This document shows positions 37,221 to 44,932 of a stretch of DNA of 64,000 nucleotides, in pieces. This DNA comes from DASSUW01 sp963774155 (lineage in GTDB: Bacteria; Actinomycetota; Thermoleophilia; Solirubrobacterales; Solirubrobacteraceae). Numbering within the stretch: the stretch's first letter is position 1; every line of letters begins with the position of its first letter. A program made the translations under genes and the position numbers. The stretch lies in NCBI GenBank assembly GCA_963774155.1, contig CAVZDW010000004.1:62001-126000 (forward strand), given 5' to 3'. The notes beneath the pieces were generated by a model that was given only the letters and a program-made list of their open reading frames with translations, had not been told where the DNA came from and searched no databases.

Positions 37221-38371
37221 CCCAGCGCCTGCTCGATCTCCGCGATCCGGCGCTCCCACGAGCGCTCCCGGACCGCGGCCGAGCGCTCGCGGCGCCGCTC
37301 CGGAGCGTCGTCGGCGAGCAGCGCGTCGAGCTCTCGCGCGAACGCGCCGGCATCGGCCGCGAAGGCCACGCCCTCGAGCCCGTCGAGCGCGGGGAGCGGC
37401 GTCGAGACCACCGGCAGGCCCGCGGACAGGTACTCGTAGACCTTCATGGGGAAGACCGACCGCGTCAGCCCGTTGATCGCGTAGGGGATGACCGCGGCGT
37501 CGGCCGCGCGCAGGACCGACGGCAGGTCGGTGTAGCGGCGCGCTCCCAGCAGGTGCACGTTGGGCAGGGCGGCGAGCGCCGAGACGTCGGTGCCCGGGTC
37601 CCCGAGGCCGACCGGGCCGACGAGGGCCAGCGACCAGCCGGGCCGCGCGGCGGCCAGCCCGGCGAGCAGGGGAACGTCGAGCTTGGTGGCCACCACGGCG
37701 CCGGTGAAGACGATCCGGGGCCGCGGGAGCGCGGCCAGCCCCGCGTCGGTCTCGCCCGGCTCGAGCGCCTGGGCGAACAGCGCCGTGTCGGCGACGTTGG
37801 GCGCCTCGAGCACGCGGTCGTTGAGCGTCCGCATGCGCGCCGCGAGCGCCGGCGCACTCGCGACGACGAGGTCGGCGCGGGCGGCGAAGCGCTCCTCGGC
37901 GGCAGCGAAGGCCTGGCCGGCGACACCCTTCTGGGCGGCGATGTCGTCGACGCAGTGGTAGAGGATCGCCGCCGGGTCGAGGGCGTCGATCAGCGCCTCG
38001 GCCTGAGGGACGTAGCTCCACAGCAGCGGCCGCCGCAGGCCGAGCGAGCGGGCCGCCCGCGAGACCTGGCGCTGCAGCAGGCGGGCATTGAGCTGCCGCA
38101 GGCGCGGCCGGTCGTGCACGGGGACGACGAGCGGCGAGAGCACGTGCAGGCCGTCGGCCTCCCGTGGGGCCGCGAGCCCGCGCCGCAGCCGGCGGCCGAT
38201 GCGGCGCACGTCACGCCCGGCGAGCTGGGGGCGGCGCAGCCCCAGCGACTCGACGAAGAGCACGCGATTGCGCTCGGCCAGGCGCGCCATCAGGTGCTGC
38301 TGGTTGGTCCACAGCTCGGCGTCCCAGTCGGCGAAGCCGACGCAGACGATGTCGCGGCCGCTGAGGATCAC
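37217..38371 (-). CDS. Glycosyltransferase (GT4-like), 384 aa
   Basis: I prefer GTG 38371 (MILSGRDIVCVGFADWDAEL) over ATG 38383 because TATGTT (38384-38379) is a -10 box seven bases upstream, giving a leaderless mRNA; the ATG would lie inside that box. The domain layout is that of teichuronic-acid/capsule GT4 enzymes: LWTNQQHLMARLAERNRVLF, LYHCVDDIAAQKG, the RIVFTGAVVATKLDVPLL donor-domain start and VFPMKVYEYLSAGLPVVSTPL. First gene of the three-glycosyltransferase operon, divergent from the O-antigen-ligase gene. Confidence 0.85.
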   Translation of the reverse strand: MILSGRDIVCVGFADWDAELWTNQQHLMARLAERNRVLFVESLGLRRPQLAGRDVRRIGRRLRRGLAAPREADGLHVLSPLVVPVHDRPRLRQLNARLLQRQVSRAARSLGLRRPLLWSYVPQAEALIDALDPAAILYHCVDDIAAQKGVAGQAFAAAEERFAARADLVVASAPALAARMRTLNDRVLEAPNVADTALFAQALEPGETDAGLAALPRPRIVFTGAVVATKLDVPLLAGLAAARPGWSLALVGPVGLGDPGTDVSALAALPNVHLLGARRYTDLPSVLRAADAAVIPYAINGLTRSVFPMKVYEYLSAGLPVVSTPLPALDGLEGVAFAADAGAFARELDALLADDAPERRRERSAAVRERSWERRIAEIEQALG

Positions 38372-38392
38372 CCGTGCAAACATACGGATCCG

Positions 38393-40360
38393 ATGGCCAA
38401 CACAAGGAAGTGGTTGGGCGCCGCTTCCGTGGCCGTCCCCGCGGCGCTGCTGCTGTTCCTCGCGTTCCGCGCGGGCGGGTTCTTCCCCGGCACGCACGCC
38501 CTCGTGGCGCTGATCGTGCTCGTCGCGCTGGTGCTGCGGATGACGATCGCCGACCACCCGCTGGCCGGCTTCACGCCGGCGCTGATGATCGCCGCCGGAG
38601 CCACCGCCGGCCTGGCGGTGTGGATGCTCCTCTCGGGCGGCTGGTCGGGCGCTCCGGGCCGCGCGACGCTGGAGTACGGGCGCGCGCTCGTGTACCTGCT
38701 CCCGCTGGTCCTGCTCGGGAGCGTGCCGCGTGGGCCGGACGCGCTGCGCTGGGTCGTGCGCTGGCTCGCGCTGGCCATCTTCGCCGTCTGCGCGGCCGGG
38801 CTGATCACGCGCCTGGCGCCGGACGTGTGGCGCGTGGCGCCGAGCGCGGCGACCGATCGCCTCTCGTATCCGCTCACGTACTGGAACGGCCTCGCGGTCA
38901 CCGGCGCCGTCGGGCTCGTGCTGCTGGTGGGGCTGACGACGGCGCTCCGCGAGCCGCGGGCGGTTCGCGTCGCGGCGGCCGCGGCGTGCCCCGTCGTGGT
39001 GGCCACCATCTACTTCACGTTCTCGCGCGGCGGCATCCTCGCCGGGCTGATCGGGATCGCGGTCTGCCTGCTCGTCGCGCGGCCGGCGGGGGTCGTGACG
39101 GGCCTGCTGCCGGCGGCGGGGGCGTCGCTGGCCGTCGTCCTCGTCGCCCTGCAGTCGGACGTGCTCGCGGGCGCCGACTTCGACACGCCCGCGGGGATCG
39201 CCGAGGGCCACGACCTCGCCCTCGTCGTCGCGCTCGCCGCCGCCGGCGCCGCGCTGGTGCGGGCCGCCCTCCTGCCGGTCGACGCGCGGGTGCTCGCCTG
39301 GAGCGAGCGGCGCACGCCGTGGCAGCCGAACCGGGTGGCGGCGACGTGGGCGGGCGCCGTCGCCGCCCTGGCCGTCGTGCTCGTGGTCGCCGGAGCGCCG
39401 GGCTTCGTCGAGCGCCAGTACGACCGCTTCGTGGAGGGCAACGTCACGCAGGAGACCGACCAGCGCGACCGCCTCCTGAACCCCGGCAACAACGGCCGGC
39501 TGCACAACTGGCGCGTCTCGCTCGATCGCTTCGAGGCGGAGCCGCTGCACGGCGACGGCGCGGGCACCTACGCCACGGCGTGGAACCGCTACCGGCCGAC
39601 GTCGCTGAACATGCTCGACGGGCACTCGCTGTACCTGGAGACGCTCGGCGAGCTCGGGGTGGTGGGCCTGGCGCTGCTCCTCACCGCGCTCGGGACCATC
39701 CTCGGCGGGCTGCTGTGGCTCGCACGGGGCGTGGATCGCGGACCGCCCGCCGTGCTCTTCGCGGCCGCGTTCGCGTGGGCGCTCCACGCCGGCATCGACT
39801 GGGACTGGGAGCTCCCGGCGACGGGCGCCTGGATCTTCGCCGTGGGCGGGATCGCGCTCGCGGCGCCCGCCGGACCGGTCCGCGCACCGACGCTCGGCCG
39901 CGTCCCGCGCCTGGTCATCGCGCTGCTCCTGCTCGTGGTCGCCATCACGCCGTACCAGCTGCTGCGCTCGCAGTCGTCGCTCGACGCCGCCGCCGACGCG
40001 TTCGGCGCGCGCGACTGCCAGGCCGCGATCGACCACGCGCTGGCGTCGCTCTCGGCCCTCAAGGCCCGCCCCGAGCCCTACCAGCTGCTCGGCTACTGCG
40101 ACGTCCGGCTCGGGCTCGGCGACCTCGCCGTGCGCAACCTCGAGCAGGCCACCGAGCGCGATCCCGACGCCTGGCAGACGTGGTACGGGCTCGCCCTCGT
40201 CCAGGGCGCCACGGGGACCGACCCGCGAGCGGCGGCGCGGCGGGCGCAGGAGCTCAACCCGCGCGACCCGCTTCCGCAGCGGGCCGTGGAGGCCTTCGCG
40301 GGCGACAACCCCCGCGTCTGGCGGCGGGAGGCGCTGCGGCTGCCGCTCCCGGATCGATAG
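38393..40360 (+). CDS. O-antigen ligase family protein with C-terminal TPR region
   Basis: Product of 655 aa. Ten or more membrane helices carry the Wzy_C/O-antigen-ligase loop (NNGRLHNWRVSLDRFEAEPLHG; GAGTYATAWNRYRP; DGHSLYLETLGELGVVGLALL). After the last helix (about 510-530) comes a soluble tail with TPR-like helices (ARPEPYQLLGYCDVRLGLGDL; ERDPDAWQTWYGLALV). Such ligase-TPR proteins are common near actinobacterial polysaccharide loci. It may transfer the finished polymer to its acceptor. Only about 20 bp separate it from the divergent glycosyltransferase start, so promoters overlap coding sequence. Confidence 0.85.
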   Translation: MANTRKWLGAASVAVPAALLLFLAFRAGGFFPGTHALVALIVLVALVLRMTIADHPLAGFTPALMIAAGATAGLAVWMLLSGGWSGAPGRATLEYGRALVYLLPLVLLGSVPRGPDALRWVVRWLALAIFAVCAAGLITRLAPDVWRVAPSAATDRLSYPLTYWNGLAVTGAVGLVLLVGLTTALREPRAVRVAAAAACPVVVATIYFTFSRGGILAGLIGIAVCLLVARPAGVVTGLLPAAGASLAVVLVALQSDVLAGADFDTPAGIAEGHDLALVVALAAAGAALVRAALLPVDARVLAWSERRTPWQPNRVAATWAGAVAALAVVLVVAGAPGFVERQYDRFVEGNVTQETDQRDRLLNPGNNGRLHNWRVSLDRFEAEPLHGDGAGTYATAWNRYRPTSLNMLDGHSLYLETLGELGVVGLALLLTALGTILGGLLWLARGVDRGPPAVLFAAAFAWALHAGIDWDWELPATGAWIFAVGGIALAAPAGPVRAPTLGRVPRLVIALLLLVVAITPYQLLRSQSSLDAAADAFGARDCQAAIDHALASLSALKARPEPYQLLGYCDVRLGLGDLAVRNLEQATERDPDAWQTWYGLALVQGATGTDPRAAARRAQELNPRDPLPQRAVEAFAGDNPRVWRREALRLPLPDR

Positions 40361-40390
40361 GCGGGCGGTTCACGAAACTCGCGGCATTAA

Positions 40391-40520
40391 GGGAGCGGGT
40401 TCGGCCGGGATTTCAATTCGAATCCTGCCTAGCGGTCGACAGCGACAGTAGGGCAGGACGCGACCGAAGAAAACCGGCCCCGCCGGCCTCCCCAGCTCCC
40501 CTACCCAGCCGCAGTTCCGA
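40391..40520 (-). ncRNA. Structured RNA candidate, copy B
   Basis: On the minus strand a 22-nt segment (40520-40499, identical to 44812-44833) leads into a three-way junction. P1 pairs 40500-40483 with 40408-40391 (GGGAGC/GCTCCC, GGG/CCC, GGCCGG/CCGGCC). P2 is 40479-40462 (GGCCG/CGGTC with one G-U). P3 is TCCTGCC/GGCAGGA with a symmetric 5x5 internal loop, then GTCG/CGAC with a 4-nt loop. The stems differ in sequence from copy A but not in design. It follows the LPXTG gene's terminator in the same direction. Confidence 0.55.
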
Positions 40521-40534
40521 GCCCTTAACGACTC

Positions 40535-40556
40535 CGGGGGGCGCGAACGCCCCCCG
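40535..40556 (-). terminator. Hairpin terminator of the LPXTG-protein gene
   Basis: A 9-bp all-GC stem (CGGGGGGCG/CGCCCCCCG on the minus strand) closed by a stable TTCG tetraloop, 21 bp past the stop codon. No T-run. Confidence 0.75.
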
Positions 40557-40577
40557 ACCATCGAAACGTATGCGGCG

Positions 40578-41060
40578 CTAGTTGTCCTGCGGGGTCCTGC
40601 GGCGCAGCACCATGCCGGCGCCCACGAGGGCGATGCCGACGAGCAGCACCGGGATCGCGGCGAAGCCGGTGAAGGGCAGCGAGTCGCCGGCCTCGACCTG
40701 CTGGGCGACCTGGGCCTCGTCGCCGCCCGCCTGCTCGGCCTCTTCGCCGGCGGCCGAGCCGTCGGACTCAGCTTCCTCGCCGAGGACGCCGCCGTCCTCT
40801 TCGTCGTCCGGGTACTGGGCGATGCTGGCGTCATTCCCGCTGTCGGTGAAGCCCTGAACGGCGAGACCGGCACCGGTCGCACCGAAGAGCATGCCCACCA
40901 CGAGCATGAGGAGGATGGCAAGGCGTGAACGCATCGGCTGTCCTTTCCGTGGAGCACTGGCGCGTTGCATCACGCGCTGCTTGATCAGGTCCAGCGCCAG
41001 CGGGGAGGCCTCAGGACGCTCCTCGCGCAGCAGCCGAACGATGTCGTCATGGTCGTCCAT
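40578..41060 (-). CDS. LPXTG-type membrane protein divergent from an ECF sigma factor
   Basis: Product of 160 aa from ATG 41060. The N-terminal 45 residues (DDHDDIVRLLREERPEASPLALD) are cytoplasmic and charged and could contact the adjacent sigma factor. A helix at about 50-70 is followed by a very acidic Glu/Asp/Gly-rich extracytoplasmic region, then LPFTG, a second helix and a RRRTPQDN tail, which is a full sortase sorting signal. The mix of a second helix and sorting signal means it could be cleaved and anchored by sortase. An anti-sigma role is inferred from position only. Confidence 0.72.
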   Translation of the reverse strand: MDDHDDIVRLLREERPEASPLALDLIKQRVMQRASAPRKGQPMRSRLAILLMLVVGMLFGATGAGLAVQGFTDSGNDASIAQYPDDEEDGGVLGEEAESDGSAAGEEAEQAGGDEAQVAQQVEAGDSLPFTGFAAIPVLLVGIALVGAGMVLRRRTPQDN

Positions 41061-41112
41061 CACCCACTGATACGAAGGAACCGCCCGATTCCTGACCGAA
41101 GATTCGCGACGC

Positions 41113-41598
41113 ATGCGCGATGACGAGTTCGAGCGGCTCTACGACGCGGAGGCCCAAGGCCTGTTCGCGTTCCTCGCGTACCGCACCGGCGACCGGGCGC
41201 TGGCCGAGGATCTGCTGGCCGACGCGTTCGAGCGGGCGCTGCGCTCGCGCGCGCGGTTCGACCGCCGGCGGGGGTCGCAGAAGACCTGGCTGTACGCGAT
41301 CGCGCTGAACCTGCTGCGCGATCACGCGCGCCGGGCGGCCGCCGAGGGCCGGGCGCTGGACCGCGCGGCGGGCGGCGGCGCGGACGAGACGGACGCCAGG
41401 CTCGAGGGGGTCGAGCGGCGCGAGCTGCTCGACGGCGCGCTGGCCGCCCTCAGCCCCGAGGAGCGCGAGGCGATCGCGCTGCGCTTCGGCGCCGACCTCA
41501 CAGTCCCCGAGATGGCCACGGTGCTCGGCGAGCCGCTCACGACCGTCGAGGGCCGCGTCTATCGCGCGCTCCGCAAGCTGCGCGAGCGTCTAGGATGA
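41113..41598 (+). CDS. ECF-type RNA polymerase sigma factor
   Basis: Product of 161 aa. Region 2 (FERLYDAEAQGLFAFLAYRTGDRALAEDLLADAFERAL, with the DLLADAF -10 recognition helix) and region 4 (ALAALSPEEREAIALRFGADLTVPEMATVLGEPLTTVEGRVYRALRKLRERL) are both present with a short linker. It directs transcription of an unknown regulon. Divergent from the LPXTG protein gene across 52 bp, a typical sigma/regulator arrangement. Confidence 0.9.
   Translation: MRDDEFERLYDAEAQGLFAFLAYRTGDRALAEDLLADAFERALRSRARFDRRRGSQKTWLYAIALNLLRDHARRAAAEGRALDRAAGGGADETDARLEGVERRELLDGALAALSPEEREAIALRFGADLTVPEMATVLGEPLTTVEGRVYRALRKLRERLG
41591..41596 (+). promoter_or_regulatory. -10 box for SRP RNA inside the sigma-gene end
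   Basis: TAGGAT overlaps the sigma-factor stop (TGA 41596-41598) and lies six bases before the SRP RNA 5' end at 41602, the correct distance for a -10 hexamer. Confidence 0.5.
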
Positions 41599-41601
41599 GT
41601 G

Positions 41602-41876
41602 GTGGACCGTGCTAGGCGGGGAATTAGCGGTGCCCTGCACCCGCAATCCGCTCTAGCGGGGCTGAATCCCCTCTCGAGGGGCCTAGCCCCTGGGCCAGCG
41701 CGCCGGTTGGAGGCGTCGATGGCCGGGTCCCGCGCGATGCAGGCCCGCGAACCAGGTCAGGTCCGGAAGGAAGCAGCCTTAAGCGGTCTCCTGTAGGCGC
41801 TGTGGGATCGCCCGGCCGGAGCCGACAGACGGTGGCAGCCCCCAGGGACGGCTTCGACGGAGGGTGCACGGTCCAC
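41602..41876 (+). ncRNA. ffs: Signal recognition particle RNA, large bacterial type
   Basis: About 275 nt. The ends pair (GTGGACCGTG at 41602-41611 with CACGGTCCAC at 41867-41876). The universally conserved helix 8 core GTCAGGTCCGGAAGGAAGCAGC is present near 41757-41778. The 5' Alu-like domain has GCACCCGCAATCCGCTCTAGCGGGG. This large form with an Alu domain is typical of Gram-positive bacteria. Location immediately before dnaX is conserved in many of them. Confidence 0.95.
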
Positions 41877-41885
41877 TTTGTTGCC

Positions 41886-41908
41886 CCTGCGGGCGTCCGG
41901 CCCGCAGG
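41886..41908 (+). terminator. Hairpin after SRP RNA
   Basis: A 9-bp stem CCTGCGGGC/GCCCGCAGG with a 5-nt loop, ten bases after the SRP RNA 3' end. Likely its terminator. The remaining bases to dnaX carry the dnaX promoter (TAGACT at 41975-41980). Confidence 0.7.
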
Positions 41909-41987
41909 TCTGACCAGGACCTCGCCTTCCGGGCTCGGTTAACCGGGCTTCGCCCTCCTACGACCTTGCGCTCATAGACTGGACGTC

Positions 41988-43764
41988 GTGCCTTCGGCTC
42001 ACGCTTCGCTGTACCGCCGCCATCGCCCGCGAACGTTCGCCGACGTCGTGGGCCAGGACCACGTCGTCCGCACGCTGAGCAACGCGATCGAGCGCGACCG
42101 GGTCCATCACGCGTACCTCTTCGTGGGCTCGCGCGGGACCGGCAAGACGTCGATGGCCAAGATCCTCGCCGCCTCGCTCAACTGCGTGAACGGGCCCACG
42201 ATCACGCCGTGCGGGCAGTGCGAGTCGTGCGTCTCGATCGCCAACGCCACCTCGCTCGACGTCATCGAGATGGACGCGGCCTCCAACAACTCGGTCGACG
42301 ACATCCGCGACCTGCGCGAGCGCGTGAGCTTCGCGCCCGGTCTCGGGCCGGCACAAGGTCTACATCCTCGACGAGGCGCACATGCTCACCGCGGCGGCGT
42401 GGAACGCGTTCCTCAAGACGCTCGAGGAGCCACCGCCGCACACGCTCTTCGTCCTCGCCACGACCGAGGCCAACAAGGTGCTGCCCACGGTCGTCGACCG
42501 CTGCCACCGGTTCGACTTCGCACGCCCGGGCGTGCCGCAGATCGCCGGCGTGCTCCGGCGCGTGGCCACGGCGGAGGAGATCGAGATCGGCGACGACGCC
42601 GTGGCCCTCGTGGCCCGGGCCGCGACGGGCTCGTTCCGCGACGCGCTCGGGACGCTCGAGCAGCTCGTCGCCTACTCGGGCCGCGCGGTCGCGCTCGAGG
42701 ACGTGCTCGCCGTGCTCGGCGCGGCGGATGCCGACCTGCTGTTCGGCGCCGTCGACGCGGTGGCCGCCGGGGACGTCCGCGAGGCGCTCATGGCGTCCGC
42801 CCGGCTCGCCGACTCGGGCCGCGACCTCGGCCGCTTCTTCGGCGATCTCGAGGCGCACGCGCGGGCGCTGATGGTCGTCCAGGCGCTCGGCGAGGTGCCG
42901 CTCGAGCTGCAGGTCACGCCCGAGCAGGACGAGCGGCTGGCCGCGCAGGCCAAGACCGTCGCGCCGGCGGACGTCGTGCGCCTGCTGGACATGATCGCCG
43001 CCGCGCTGCGCGCCCTCAAGGACGGCGCCGACGCGCGCACCCAGCTGGAGCTGGCGCTCGTGAAGGCCGCCGATCCGGCCCGCGATCCCTCGATCACCGC
43101 GCTGCTGGCGCGAATCGAGCGGCTCGAGGGGCGCGGGGGAGCGGCGGCGGCCGCCTCGCGCGCGCCGTCCGAGCCCGCCACGGCCGCCGGCCGGACGCGG
43201 GTCGCCGTCACGGCCCAGGTCGAGGACGAGCCGCGGGTCGCGGTCACCACGACGGTCCCGGGCGCGGGCACCGACGTCGACCCGAAGGCCGCGGCCGACC
43301 ACGCCGCGCAGGTCGTCTCCTCCGAGCTCGAGGGCGACGCGCAGGTCACCGCGGTCGCCGTCGTCGAGCCCGACGCGCCGGCCCCCGAGCCCTCGCTCGA
43401 GCTCTCGGTGGACACGTTCGAGCAGGTCTGGCCCGCGGTGATCCAGTCGCTCGAAGGCGACTCGTTCCGGCTCGCCGCGGTCCTCCGCGAGGCGTCGCCG
43501 GCCCTCGACGACTCCGGCCTGACGCTGGCGTGGCCCGAGTCCGCGAGGTTCCTCAAGCGCCAAGCGGAGGATCCCGAGAAGAAGGAGCTGCTCGCCCAGG
43601 CGATCCGCTCCGTGACGGGCGCCTCCCTGCGGCTCGCGTACGAGCTCCGCTCCGACGAGGAGATCGGCACCAAGGCCACCGAGCAGCTCACGGAGGAGGA
43701 GCTCATCGACCGGTTCAAGACGGAATTCAGTGCGGTCGAAGAGCCGCCGAACGAGGAGACCTGA
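41988..43764 (+). CDS. dnaX: DNA polymerase III subunit gamma/tau (apparent +1 frameshift near 42343)
   Basis: Clamp-loader ATPase. Frame 1 from GTG 41988 has Walker A GSRGTGKTSMAKILA, the zinc-binding cysteines (CVNG, CGQCESC) and DAASNNSVDDIRDLRERVSFAPG. The sequence then shifts: deleting one base in CCCGGTCTCGGG restores the expected GSGRHKVYILDEAHM before LTAAAWNAFLKTLEEPPPHT. The remainder, to 43764, holds domains II-III and a tau-like tail. Length is 3n+1, about 591 aa after correction. The gene is essential, so an assembly insertion is far more likely than inactivation. A TAGACT box seven bases before GTG suggests a leaderless mRNA. Confidence 0.9.
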
Positions 43765-44192
43765 TGCCGCAACCGCCCAACCTCCAGGCCATGCTGCGCC
43801 AGGCGCAGGAGATGATGGCCCAGCAGCAGGAGGCCCAGGAGGCGCTCAAGTCCGAGCGCGTCGAGGCCAGCGCCGGCGGTGGCATGGTCAAGGTCGTGAT
43901 GACCGGTGACCTGCACCTCGACTCGATCGTCATCGATCCCGACGCGGTCGATCCCGAGGACGTCGAGATGCTCCAGGACATGGTCGTCGCCGCCGTCAAC
44001 GAGGCGCTGCGGTCGGCCCAGGAGCTGCAGGAGTCCAAGCTCGGCGGCGCCGGCGAGGGCTTCGACCCCATGAGCGCACTCGACTCGCTCGGCCTGGGCG
44101 GGATGGGCGGGCTCGGCGGAGGCGGAGGCGGAGGCGGAGGCGGCCTGCCCGGTGGCCAGCCCAACCGCGCGGCGCGGCGCAAGAAGCGGTAG
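43764..44192 (+). CDS. YbaB/EbfC-family nucleoid-associated protein
   Basis: Product of 142 aa starting at ATG 43764 (TGATG overlap with dnaX). The N-terminus MPQPPNLQAMLRQAQEMMAQQQ and the VEASAGGGMVKVVMTGDL core mark the family, which forms dimers that bind DNA non-specifically. The C-terminal 40 residues are an unusual glycine-rich tail encoded by a GGAGGC repeat (about 44098-44145) and end with a basic NRAARRKKR. Location between dnaX and recR is the classical one. Confidence 0.93.
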   Translation: MPQPPNLQAMLRQAQEMMAQQQEAQEALKSERVEASAGGGMVKVVMTGDLHLDSIVIDPDAVDPEDVEMLQDMVVAAVNEALRSAQELQESKLGGAGEGFDPMSALDSLGLGGMGGLGGGGGGGGGGLPGGQPNRAARRKKR

Positions 44193-44789
44193 TTGCTCGC
44201 TCCGCCGCTCCAGCGCCTCGTCACCGAGCTGGCGAAGCTCCCCGGCATCGGCAACCGCACGGCGCAGCGGCTGGCCTTCCACATCCTCCGCGCGTCGGGC
44301 GACGACGCCGCGGCGCTCGCGGCCGCCATCCGCGACGTCAAGGAGAAGATCACCCTGTGCGAGGTCTGCTTCAACCTCGCCGAGGGGCCGCGCTGCACGG
44401 TCTGCCTCGACGAGCGGCGTGACGGCGAGTTGATCTGCGTGGTCGAGGAGCCGGGCGACGTGATCCCGATCGAGCGCACCCACGAGTACCGCGGCCGCTA
44501 CCACGTGCTCGGCGGGGCGCTCTCGCCGATCGACGGGGTCGAGCCCGAGGACCTCCGGCTCGTGCAGCTCTACGGCAGGGTGGCGAACGGGGTCCGCGAG
44601 GTCATCCTCGCGACGAACCCGACCACCACCGGCGAGGCGACCGCGCTGCACATCGCCGCCGCGCTGCACGAGCGGGCGCCCGACGTGGTCGTCACCCGCC
44701 TCGCCTCCGGGCTGCCGGTCGGCGGCGACCTCGAGTACGCGGACGAGGTCACGCTCGGCCGCGCGTTCTCCGGCCGGCGGGCCGTGTGA
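44193..44789 (+). CDS. recR: Recombination protein RecR
   Basis: Product of 198 aa. TTG 44193 directly follows the ybaB stop. Helix-hairpin-helix LAKLPGIGNRTAQRLAFHIL (14-33), a four-cysteine zinc finger CEVCFNLAEGPRCTVC (56-71) and a TOPRIM domain (ICVVEEPGDVIPIERT; ATNPTTTGEAT) in the normal order and length. RecR works with RecF/RecO to load RecA at gaps. Third gene of the dnaX-ybaB-recR operon. Confidence 0.96.
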   Translation: MLAPPLQRLVTELAKLPGIGNRTAQRLAFHILRASGDDAAALAAAIRDVKEKITLCEVCFNLAEGPRCTVCLDERRDGELICVVEEPGDVIPIERTHEYRGRYHVLGGALSPIDGVEPEDLRLVQLYGRVANGVREVILATNPTTTGEATALHIAAALHERAPDVVVTRLASGLPVGGDLEYADEVTLGRAFSGRRAV

Positions 44790-44811
44790 GCCGCGCCGGC
44801 GTTGCGGCGGT

Positions 44812-44929
44812 TCGGAACTGCGGCTGGGTAGGGCGGCGAGGGAATCGGCCGAGTTGGCCACTCCGGAAAGTGGCGTGCTGACAAATACTCGCTATACGAG
44901 GACAAGTCAGCACGAGGGCCGATCCCGCC
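44812..44929 (+). ncRNA. Structured RNA candidate, copy A
   Basis: A 22-nt segment (44812-44833: TCGGAACTGCGG, CTGGGTAGGG) is identical to copy B. It is followed by P1 (44835-44850 with 44917-44929: GGCG/CGCC, GGGA/TCCC-type pairing, TCGGCC/GGCCGA with bulged As), P2 (44857-44874, GCCACT/AGTGGC with loop CCGGAA) and P3 (44874-44882 with 44906-44914, CGTGCTGAC/GTCAGCACG), a symmetric 5x5 internal loop, and CTCG/CGAG capped by CTATA. It lies 22 bp downstream of recR between convergent genes. Family not recognised. Confidence 0.55.
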
Positions 44930-44932
44930 TCC

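Noticed and set aside
20906..40360. The tRNA-bordered polysaccharide locus as an integrated genomic island
   Set aside because: No integrase, direct repeat of the tRNA end, or composition change was seen; the tRNA may simply be a neighbour.
44098..44145. GGAGGC repeat in the ybaB gene as a mobile or regulatory repeat
   Set aside because: It encodes a plain glycine-rich tail in frame and ends in a basic C-terminus seen in the family.
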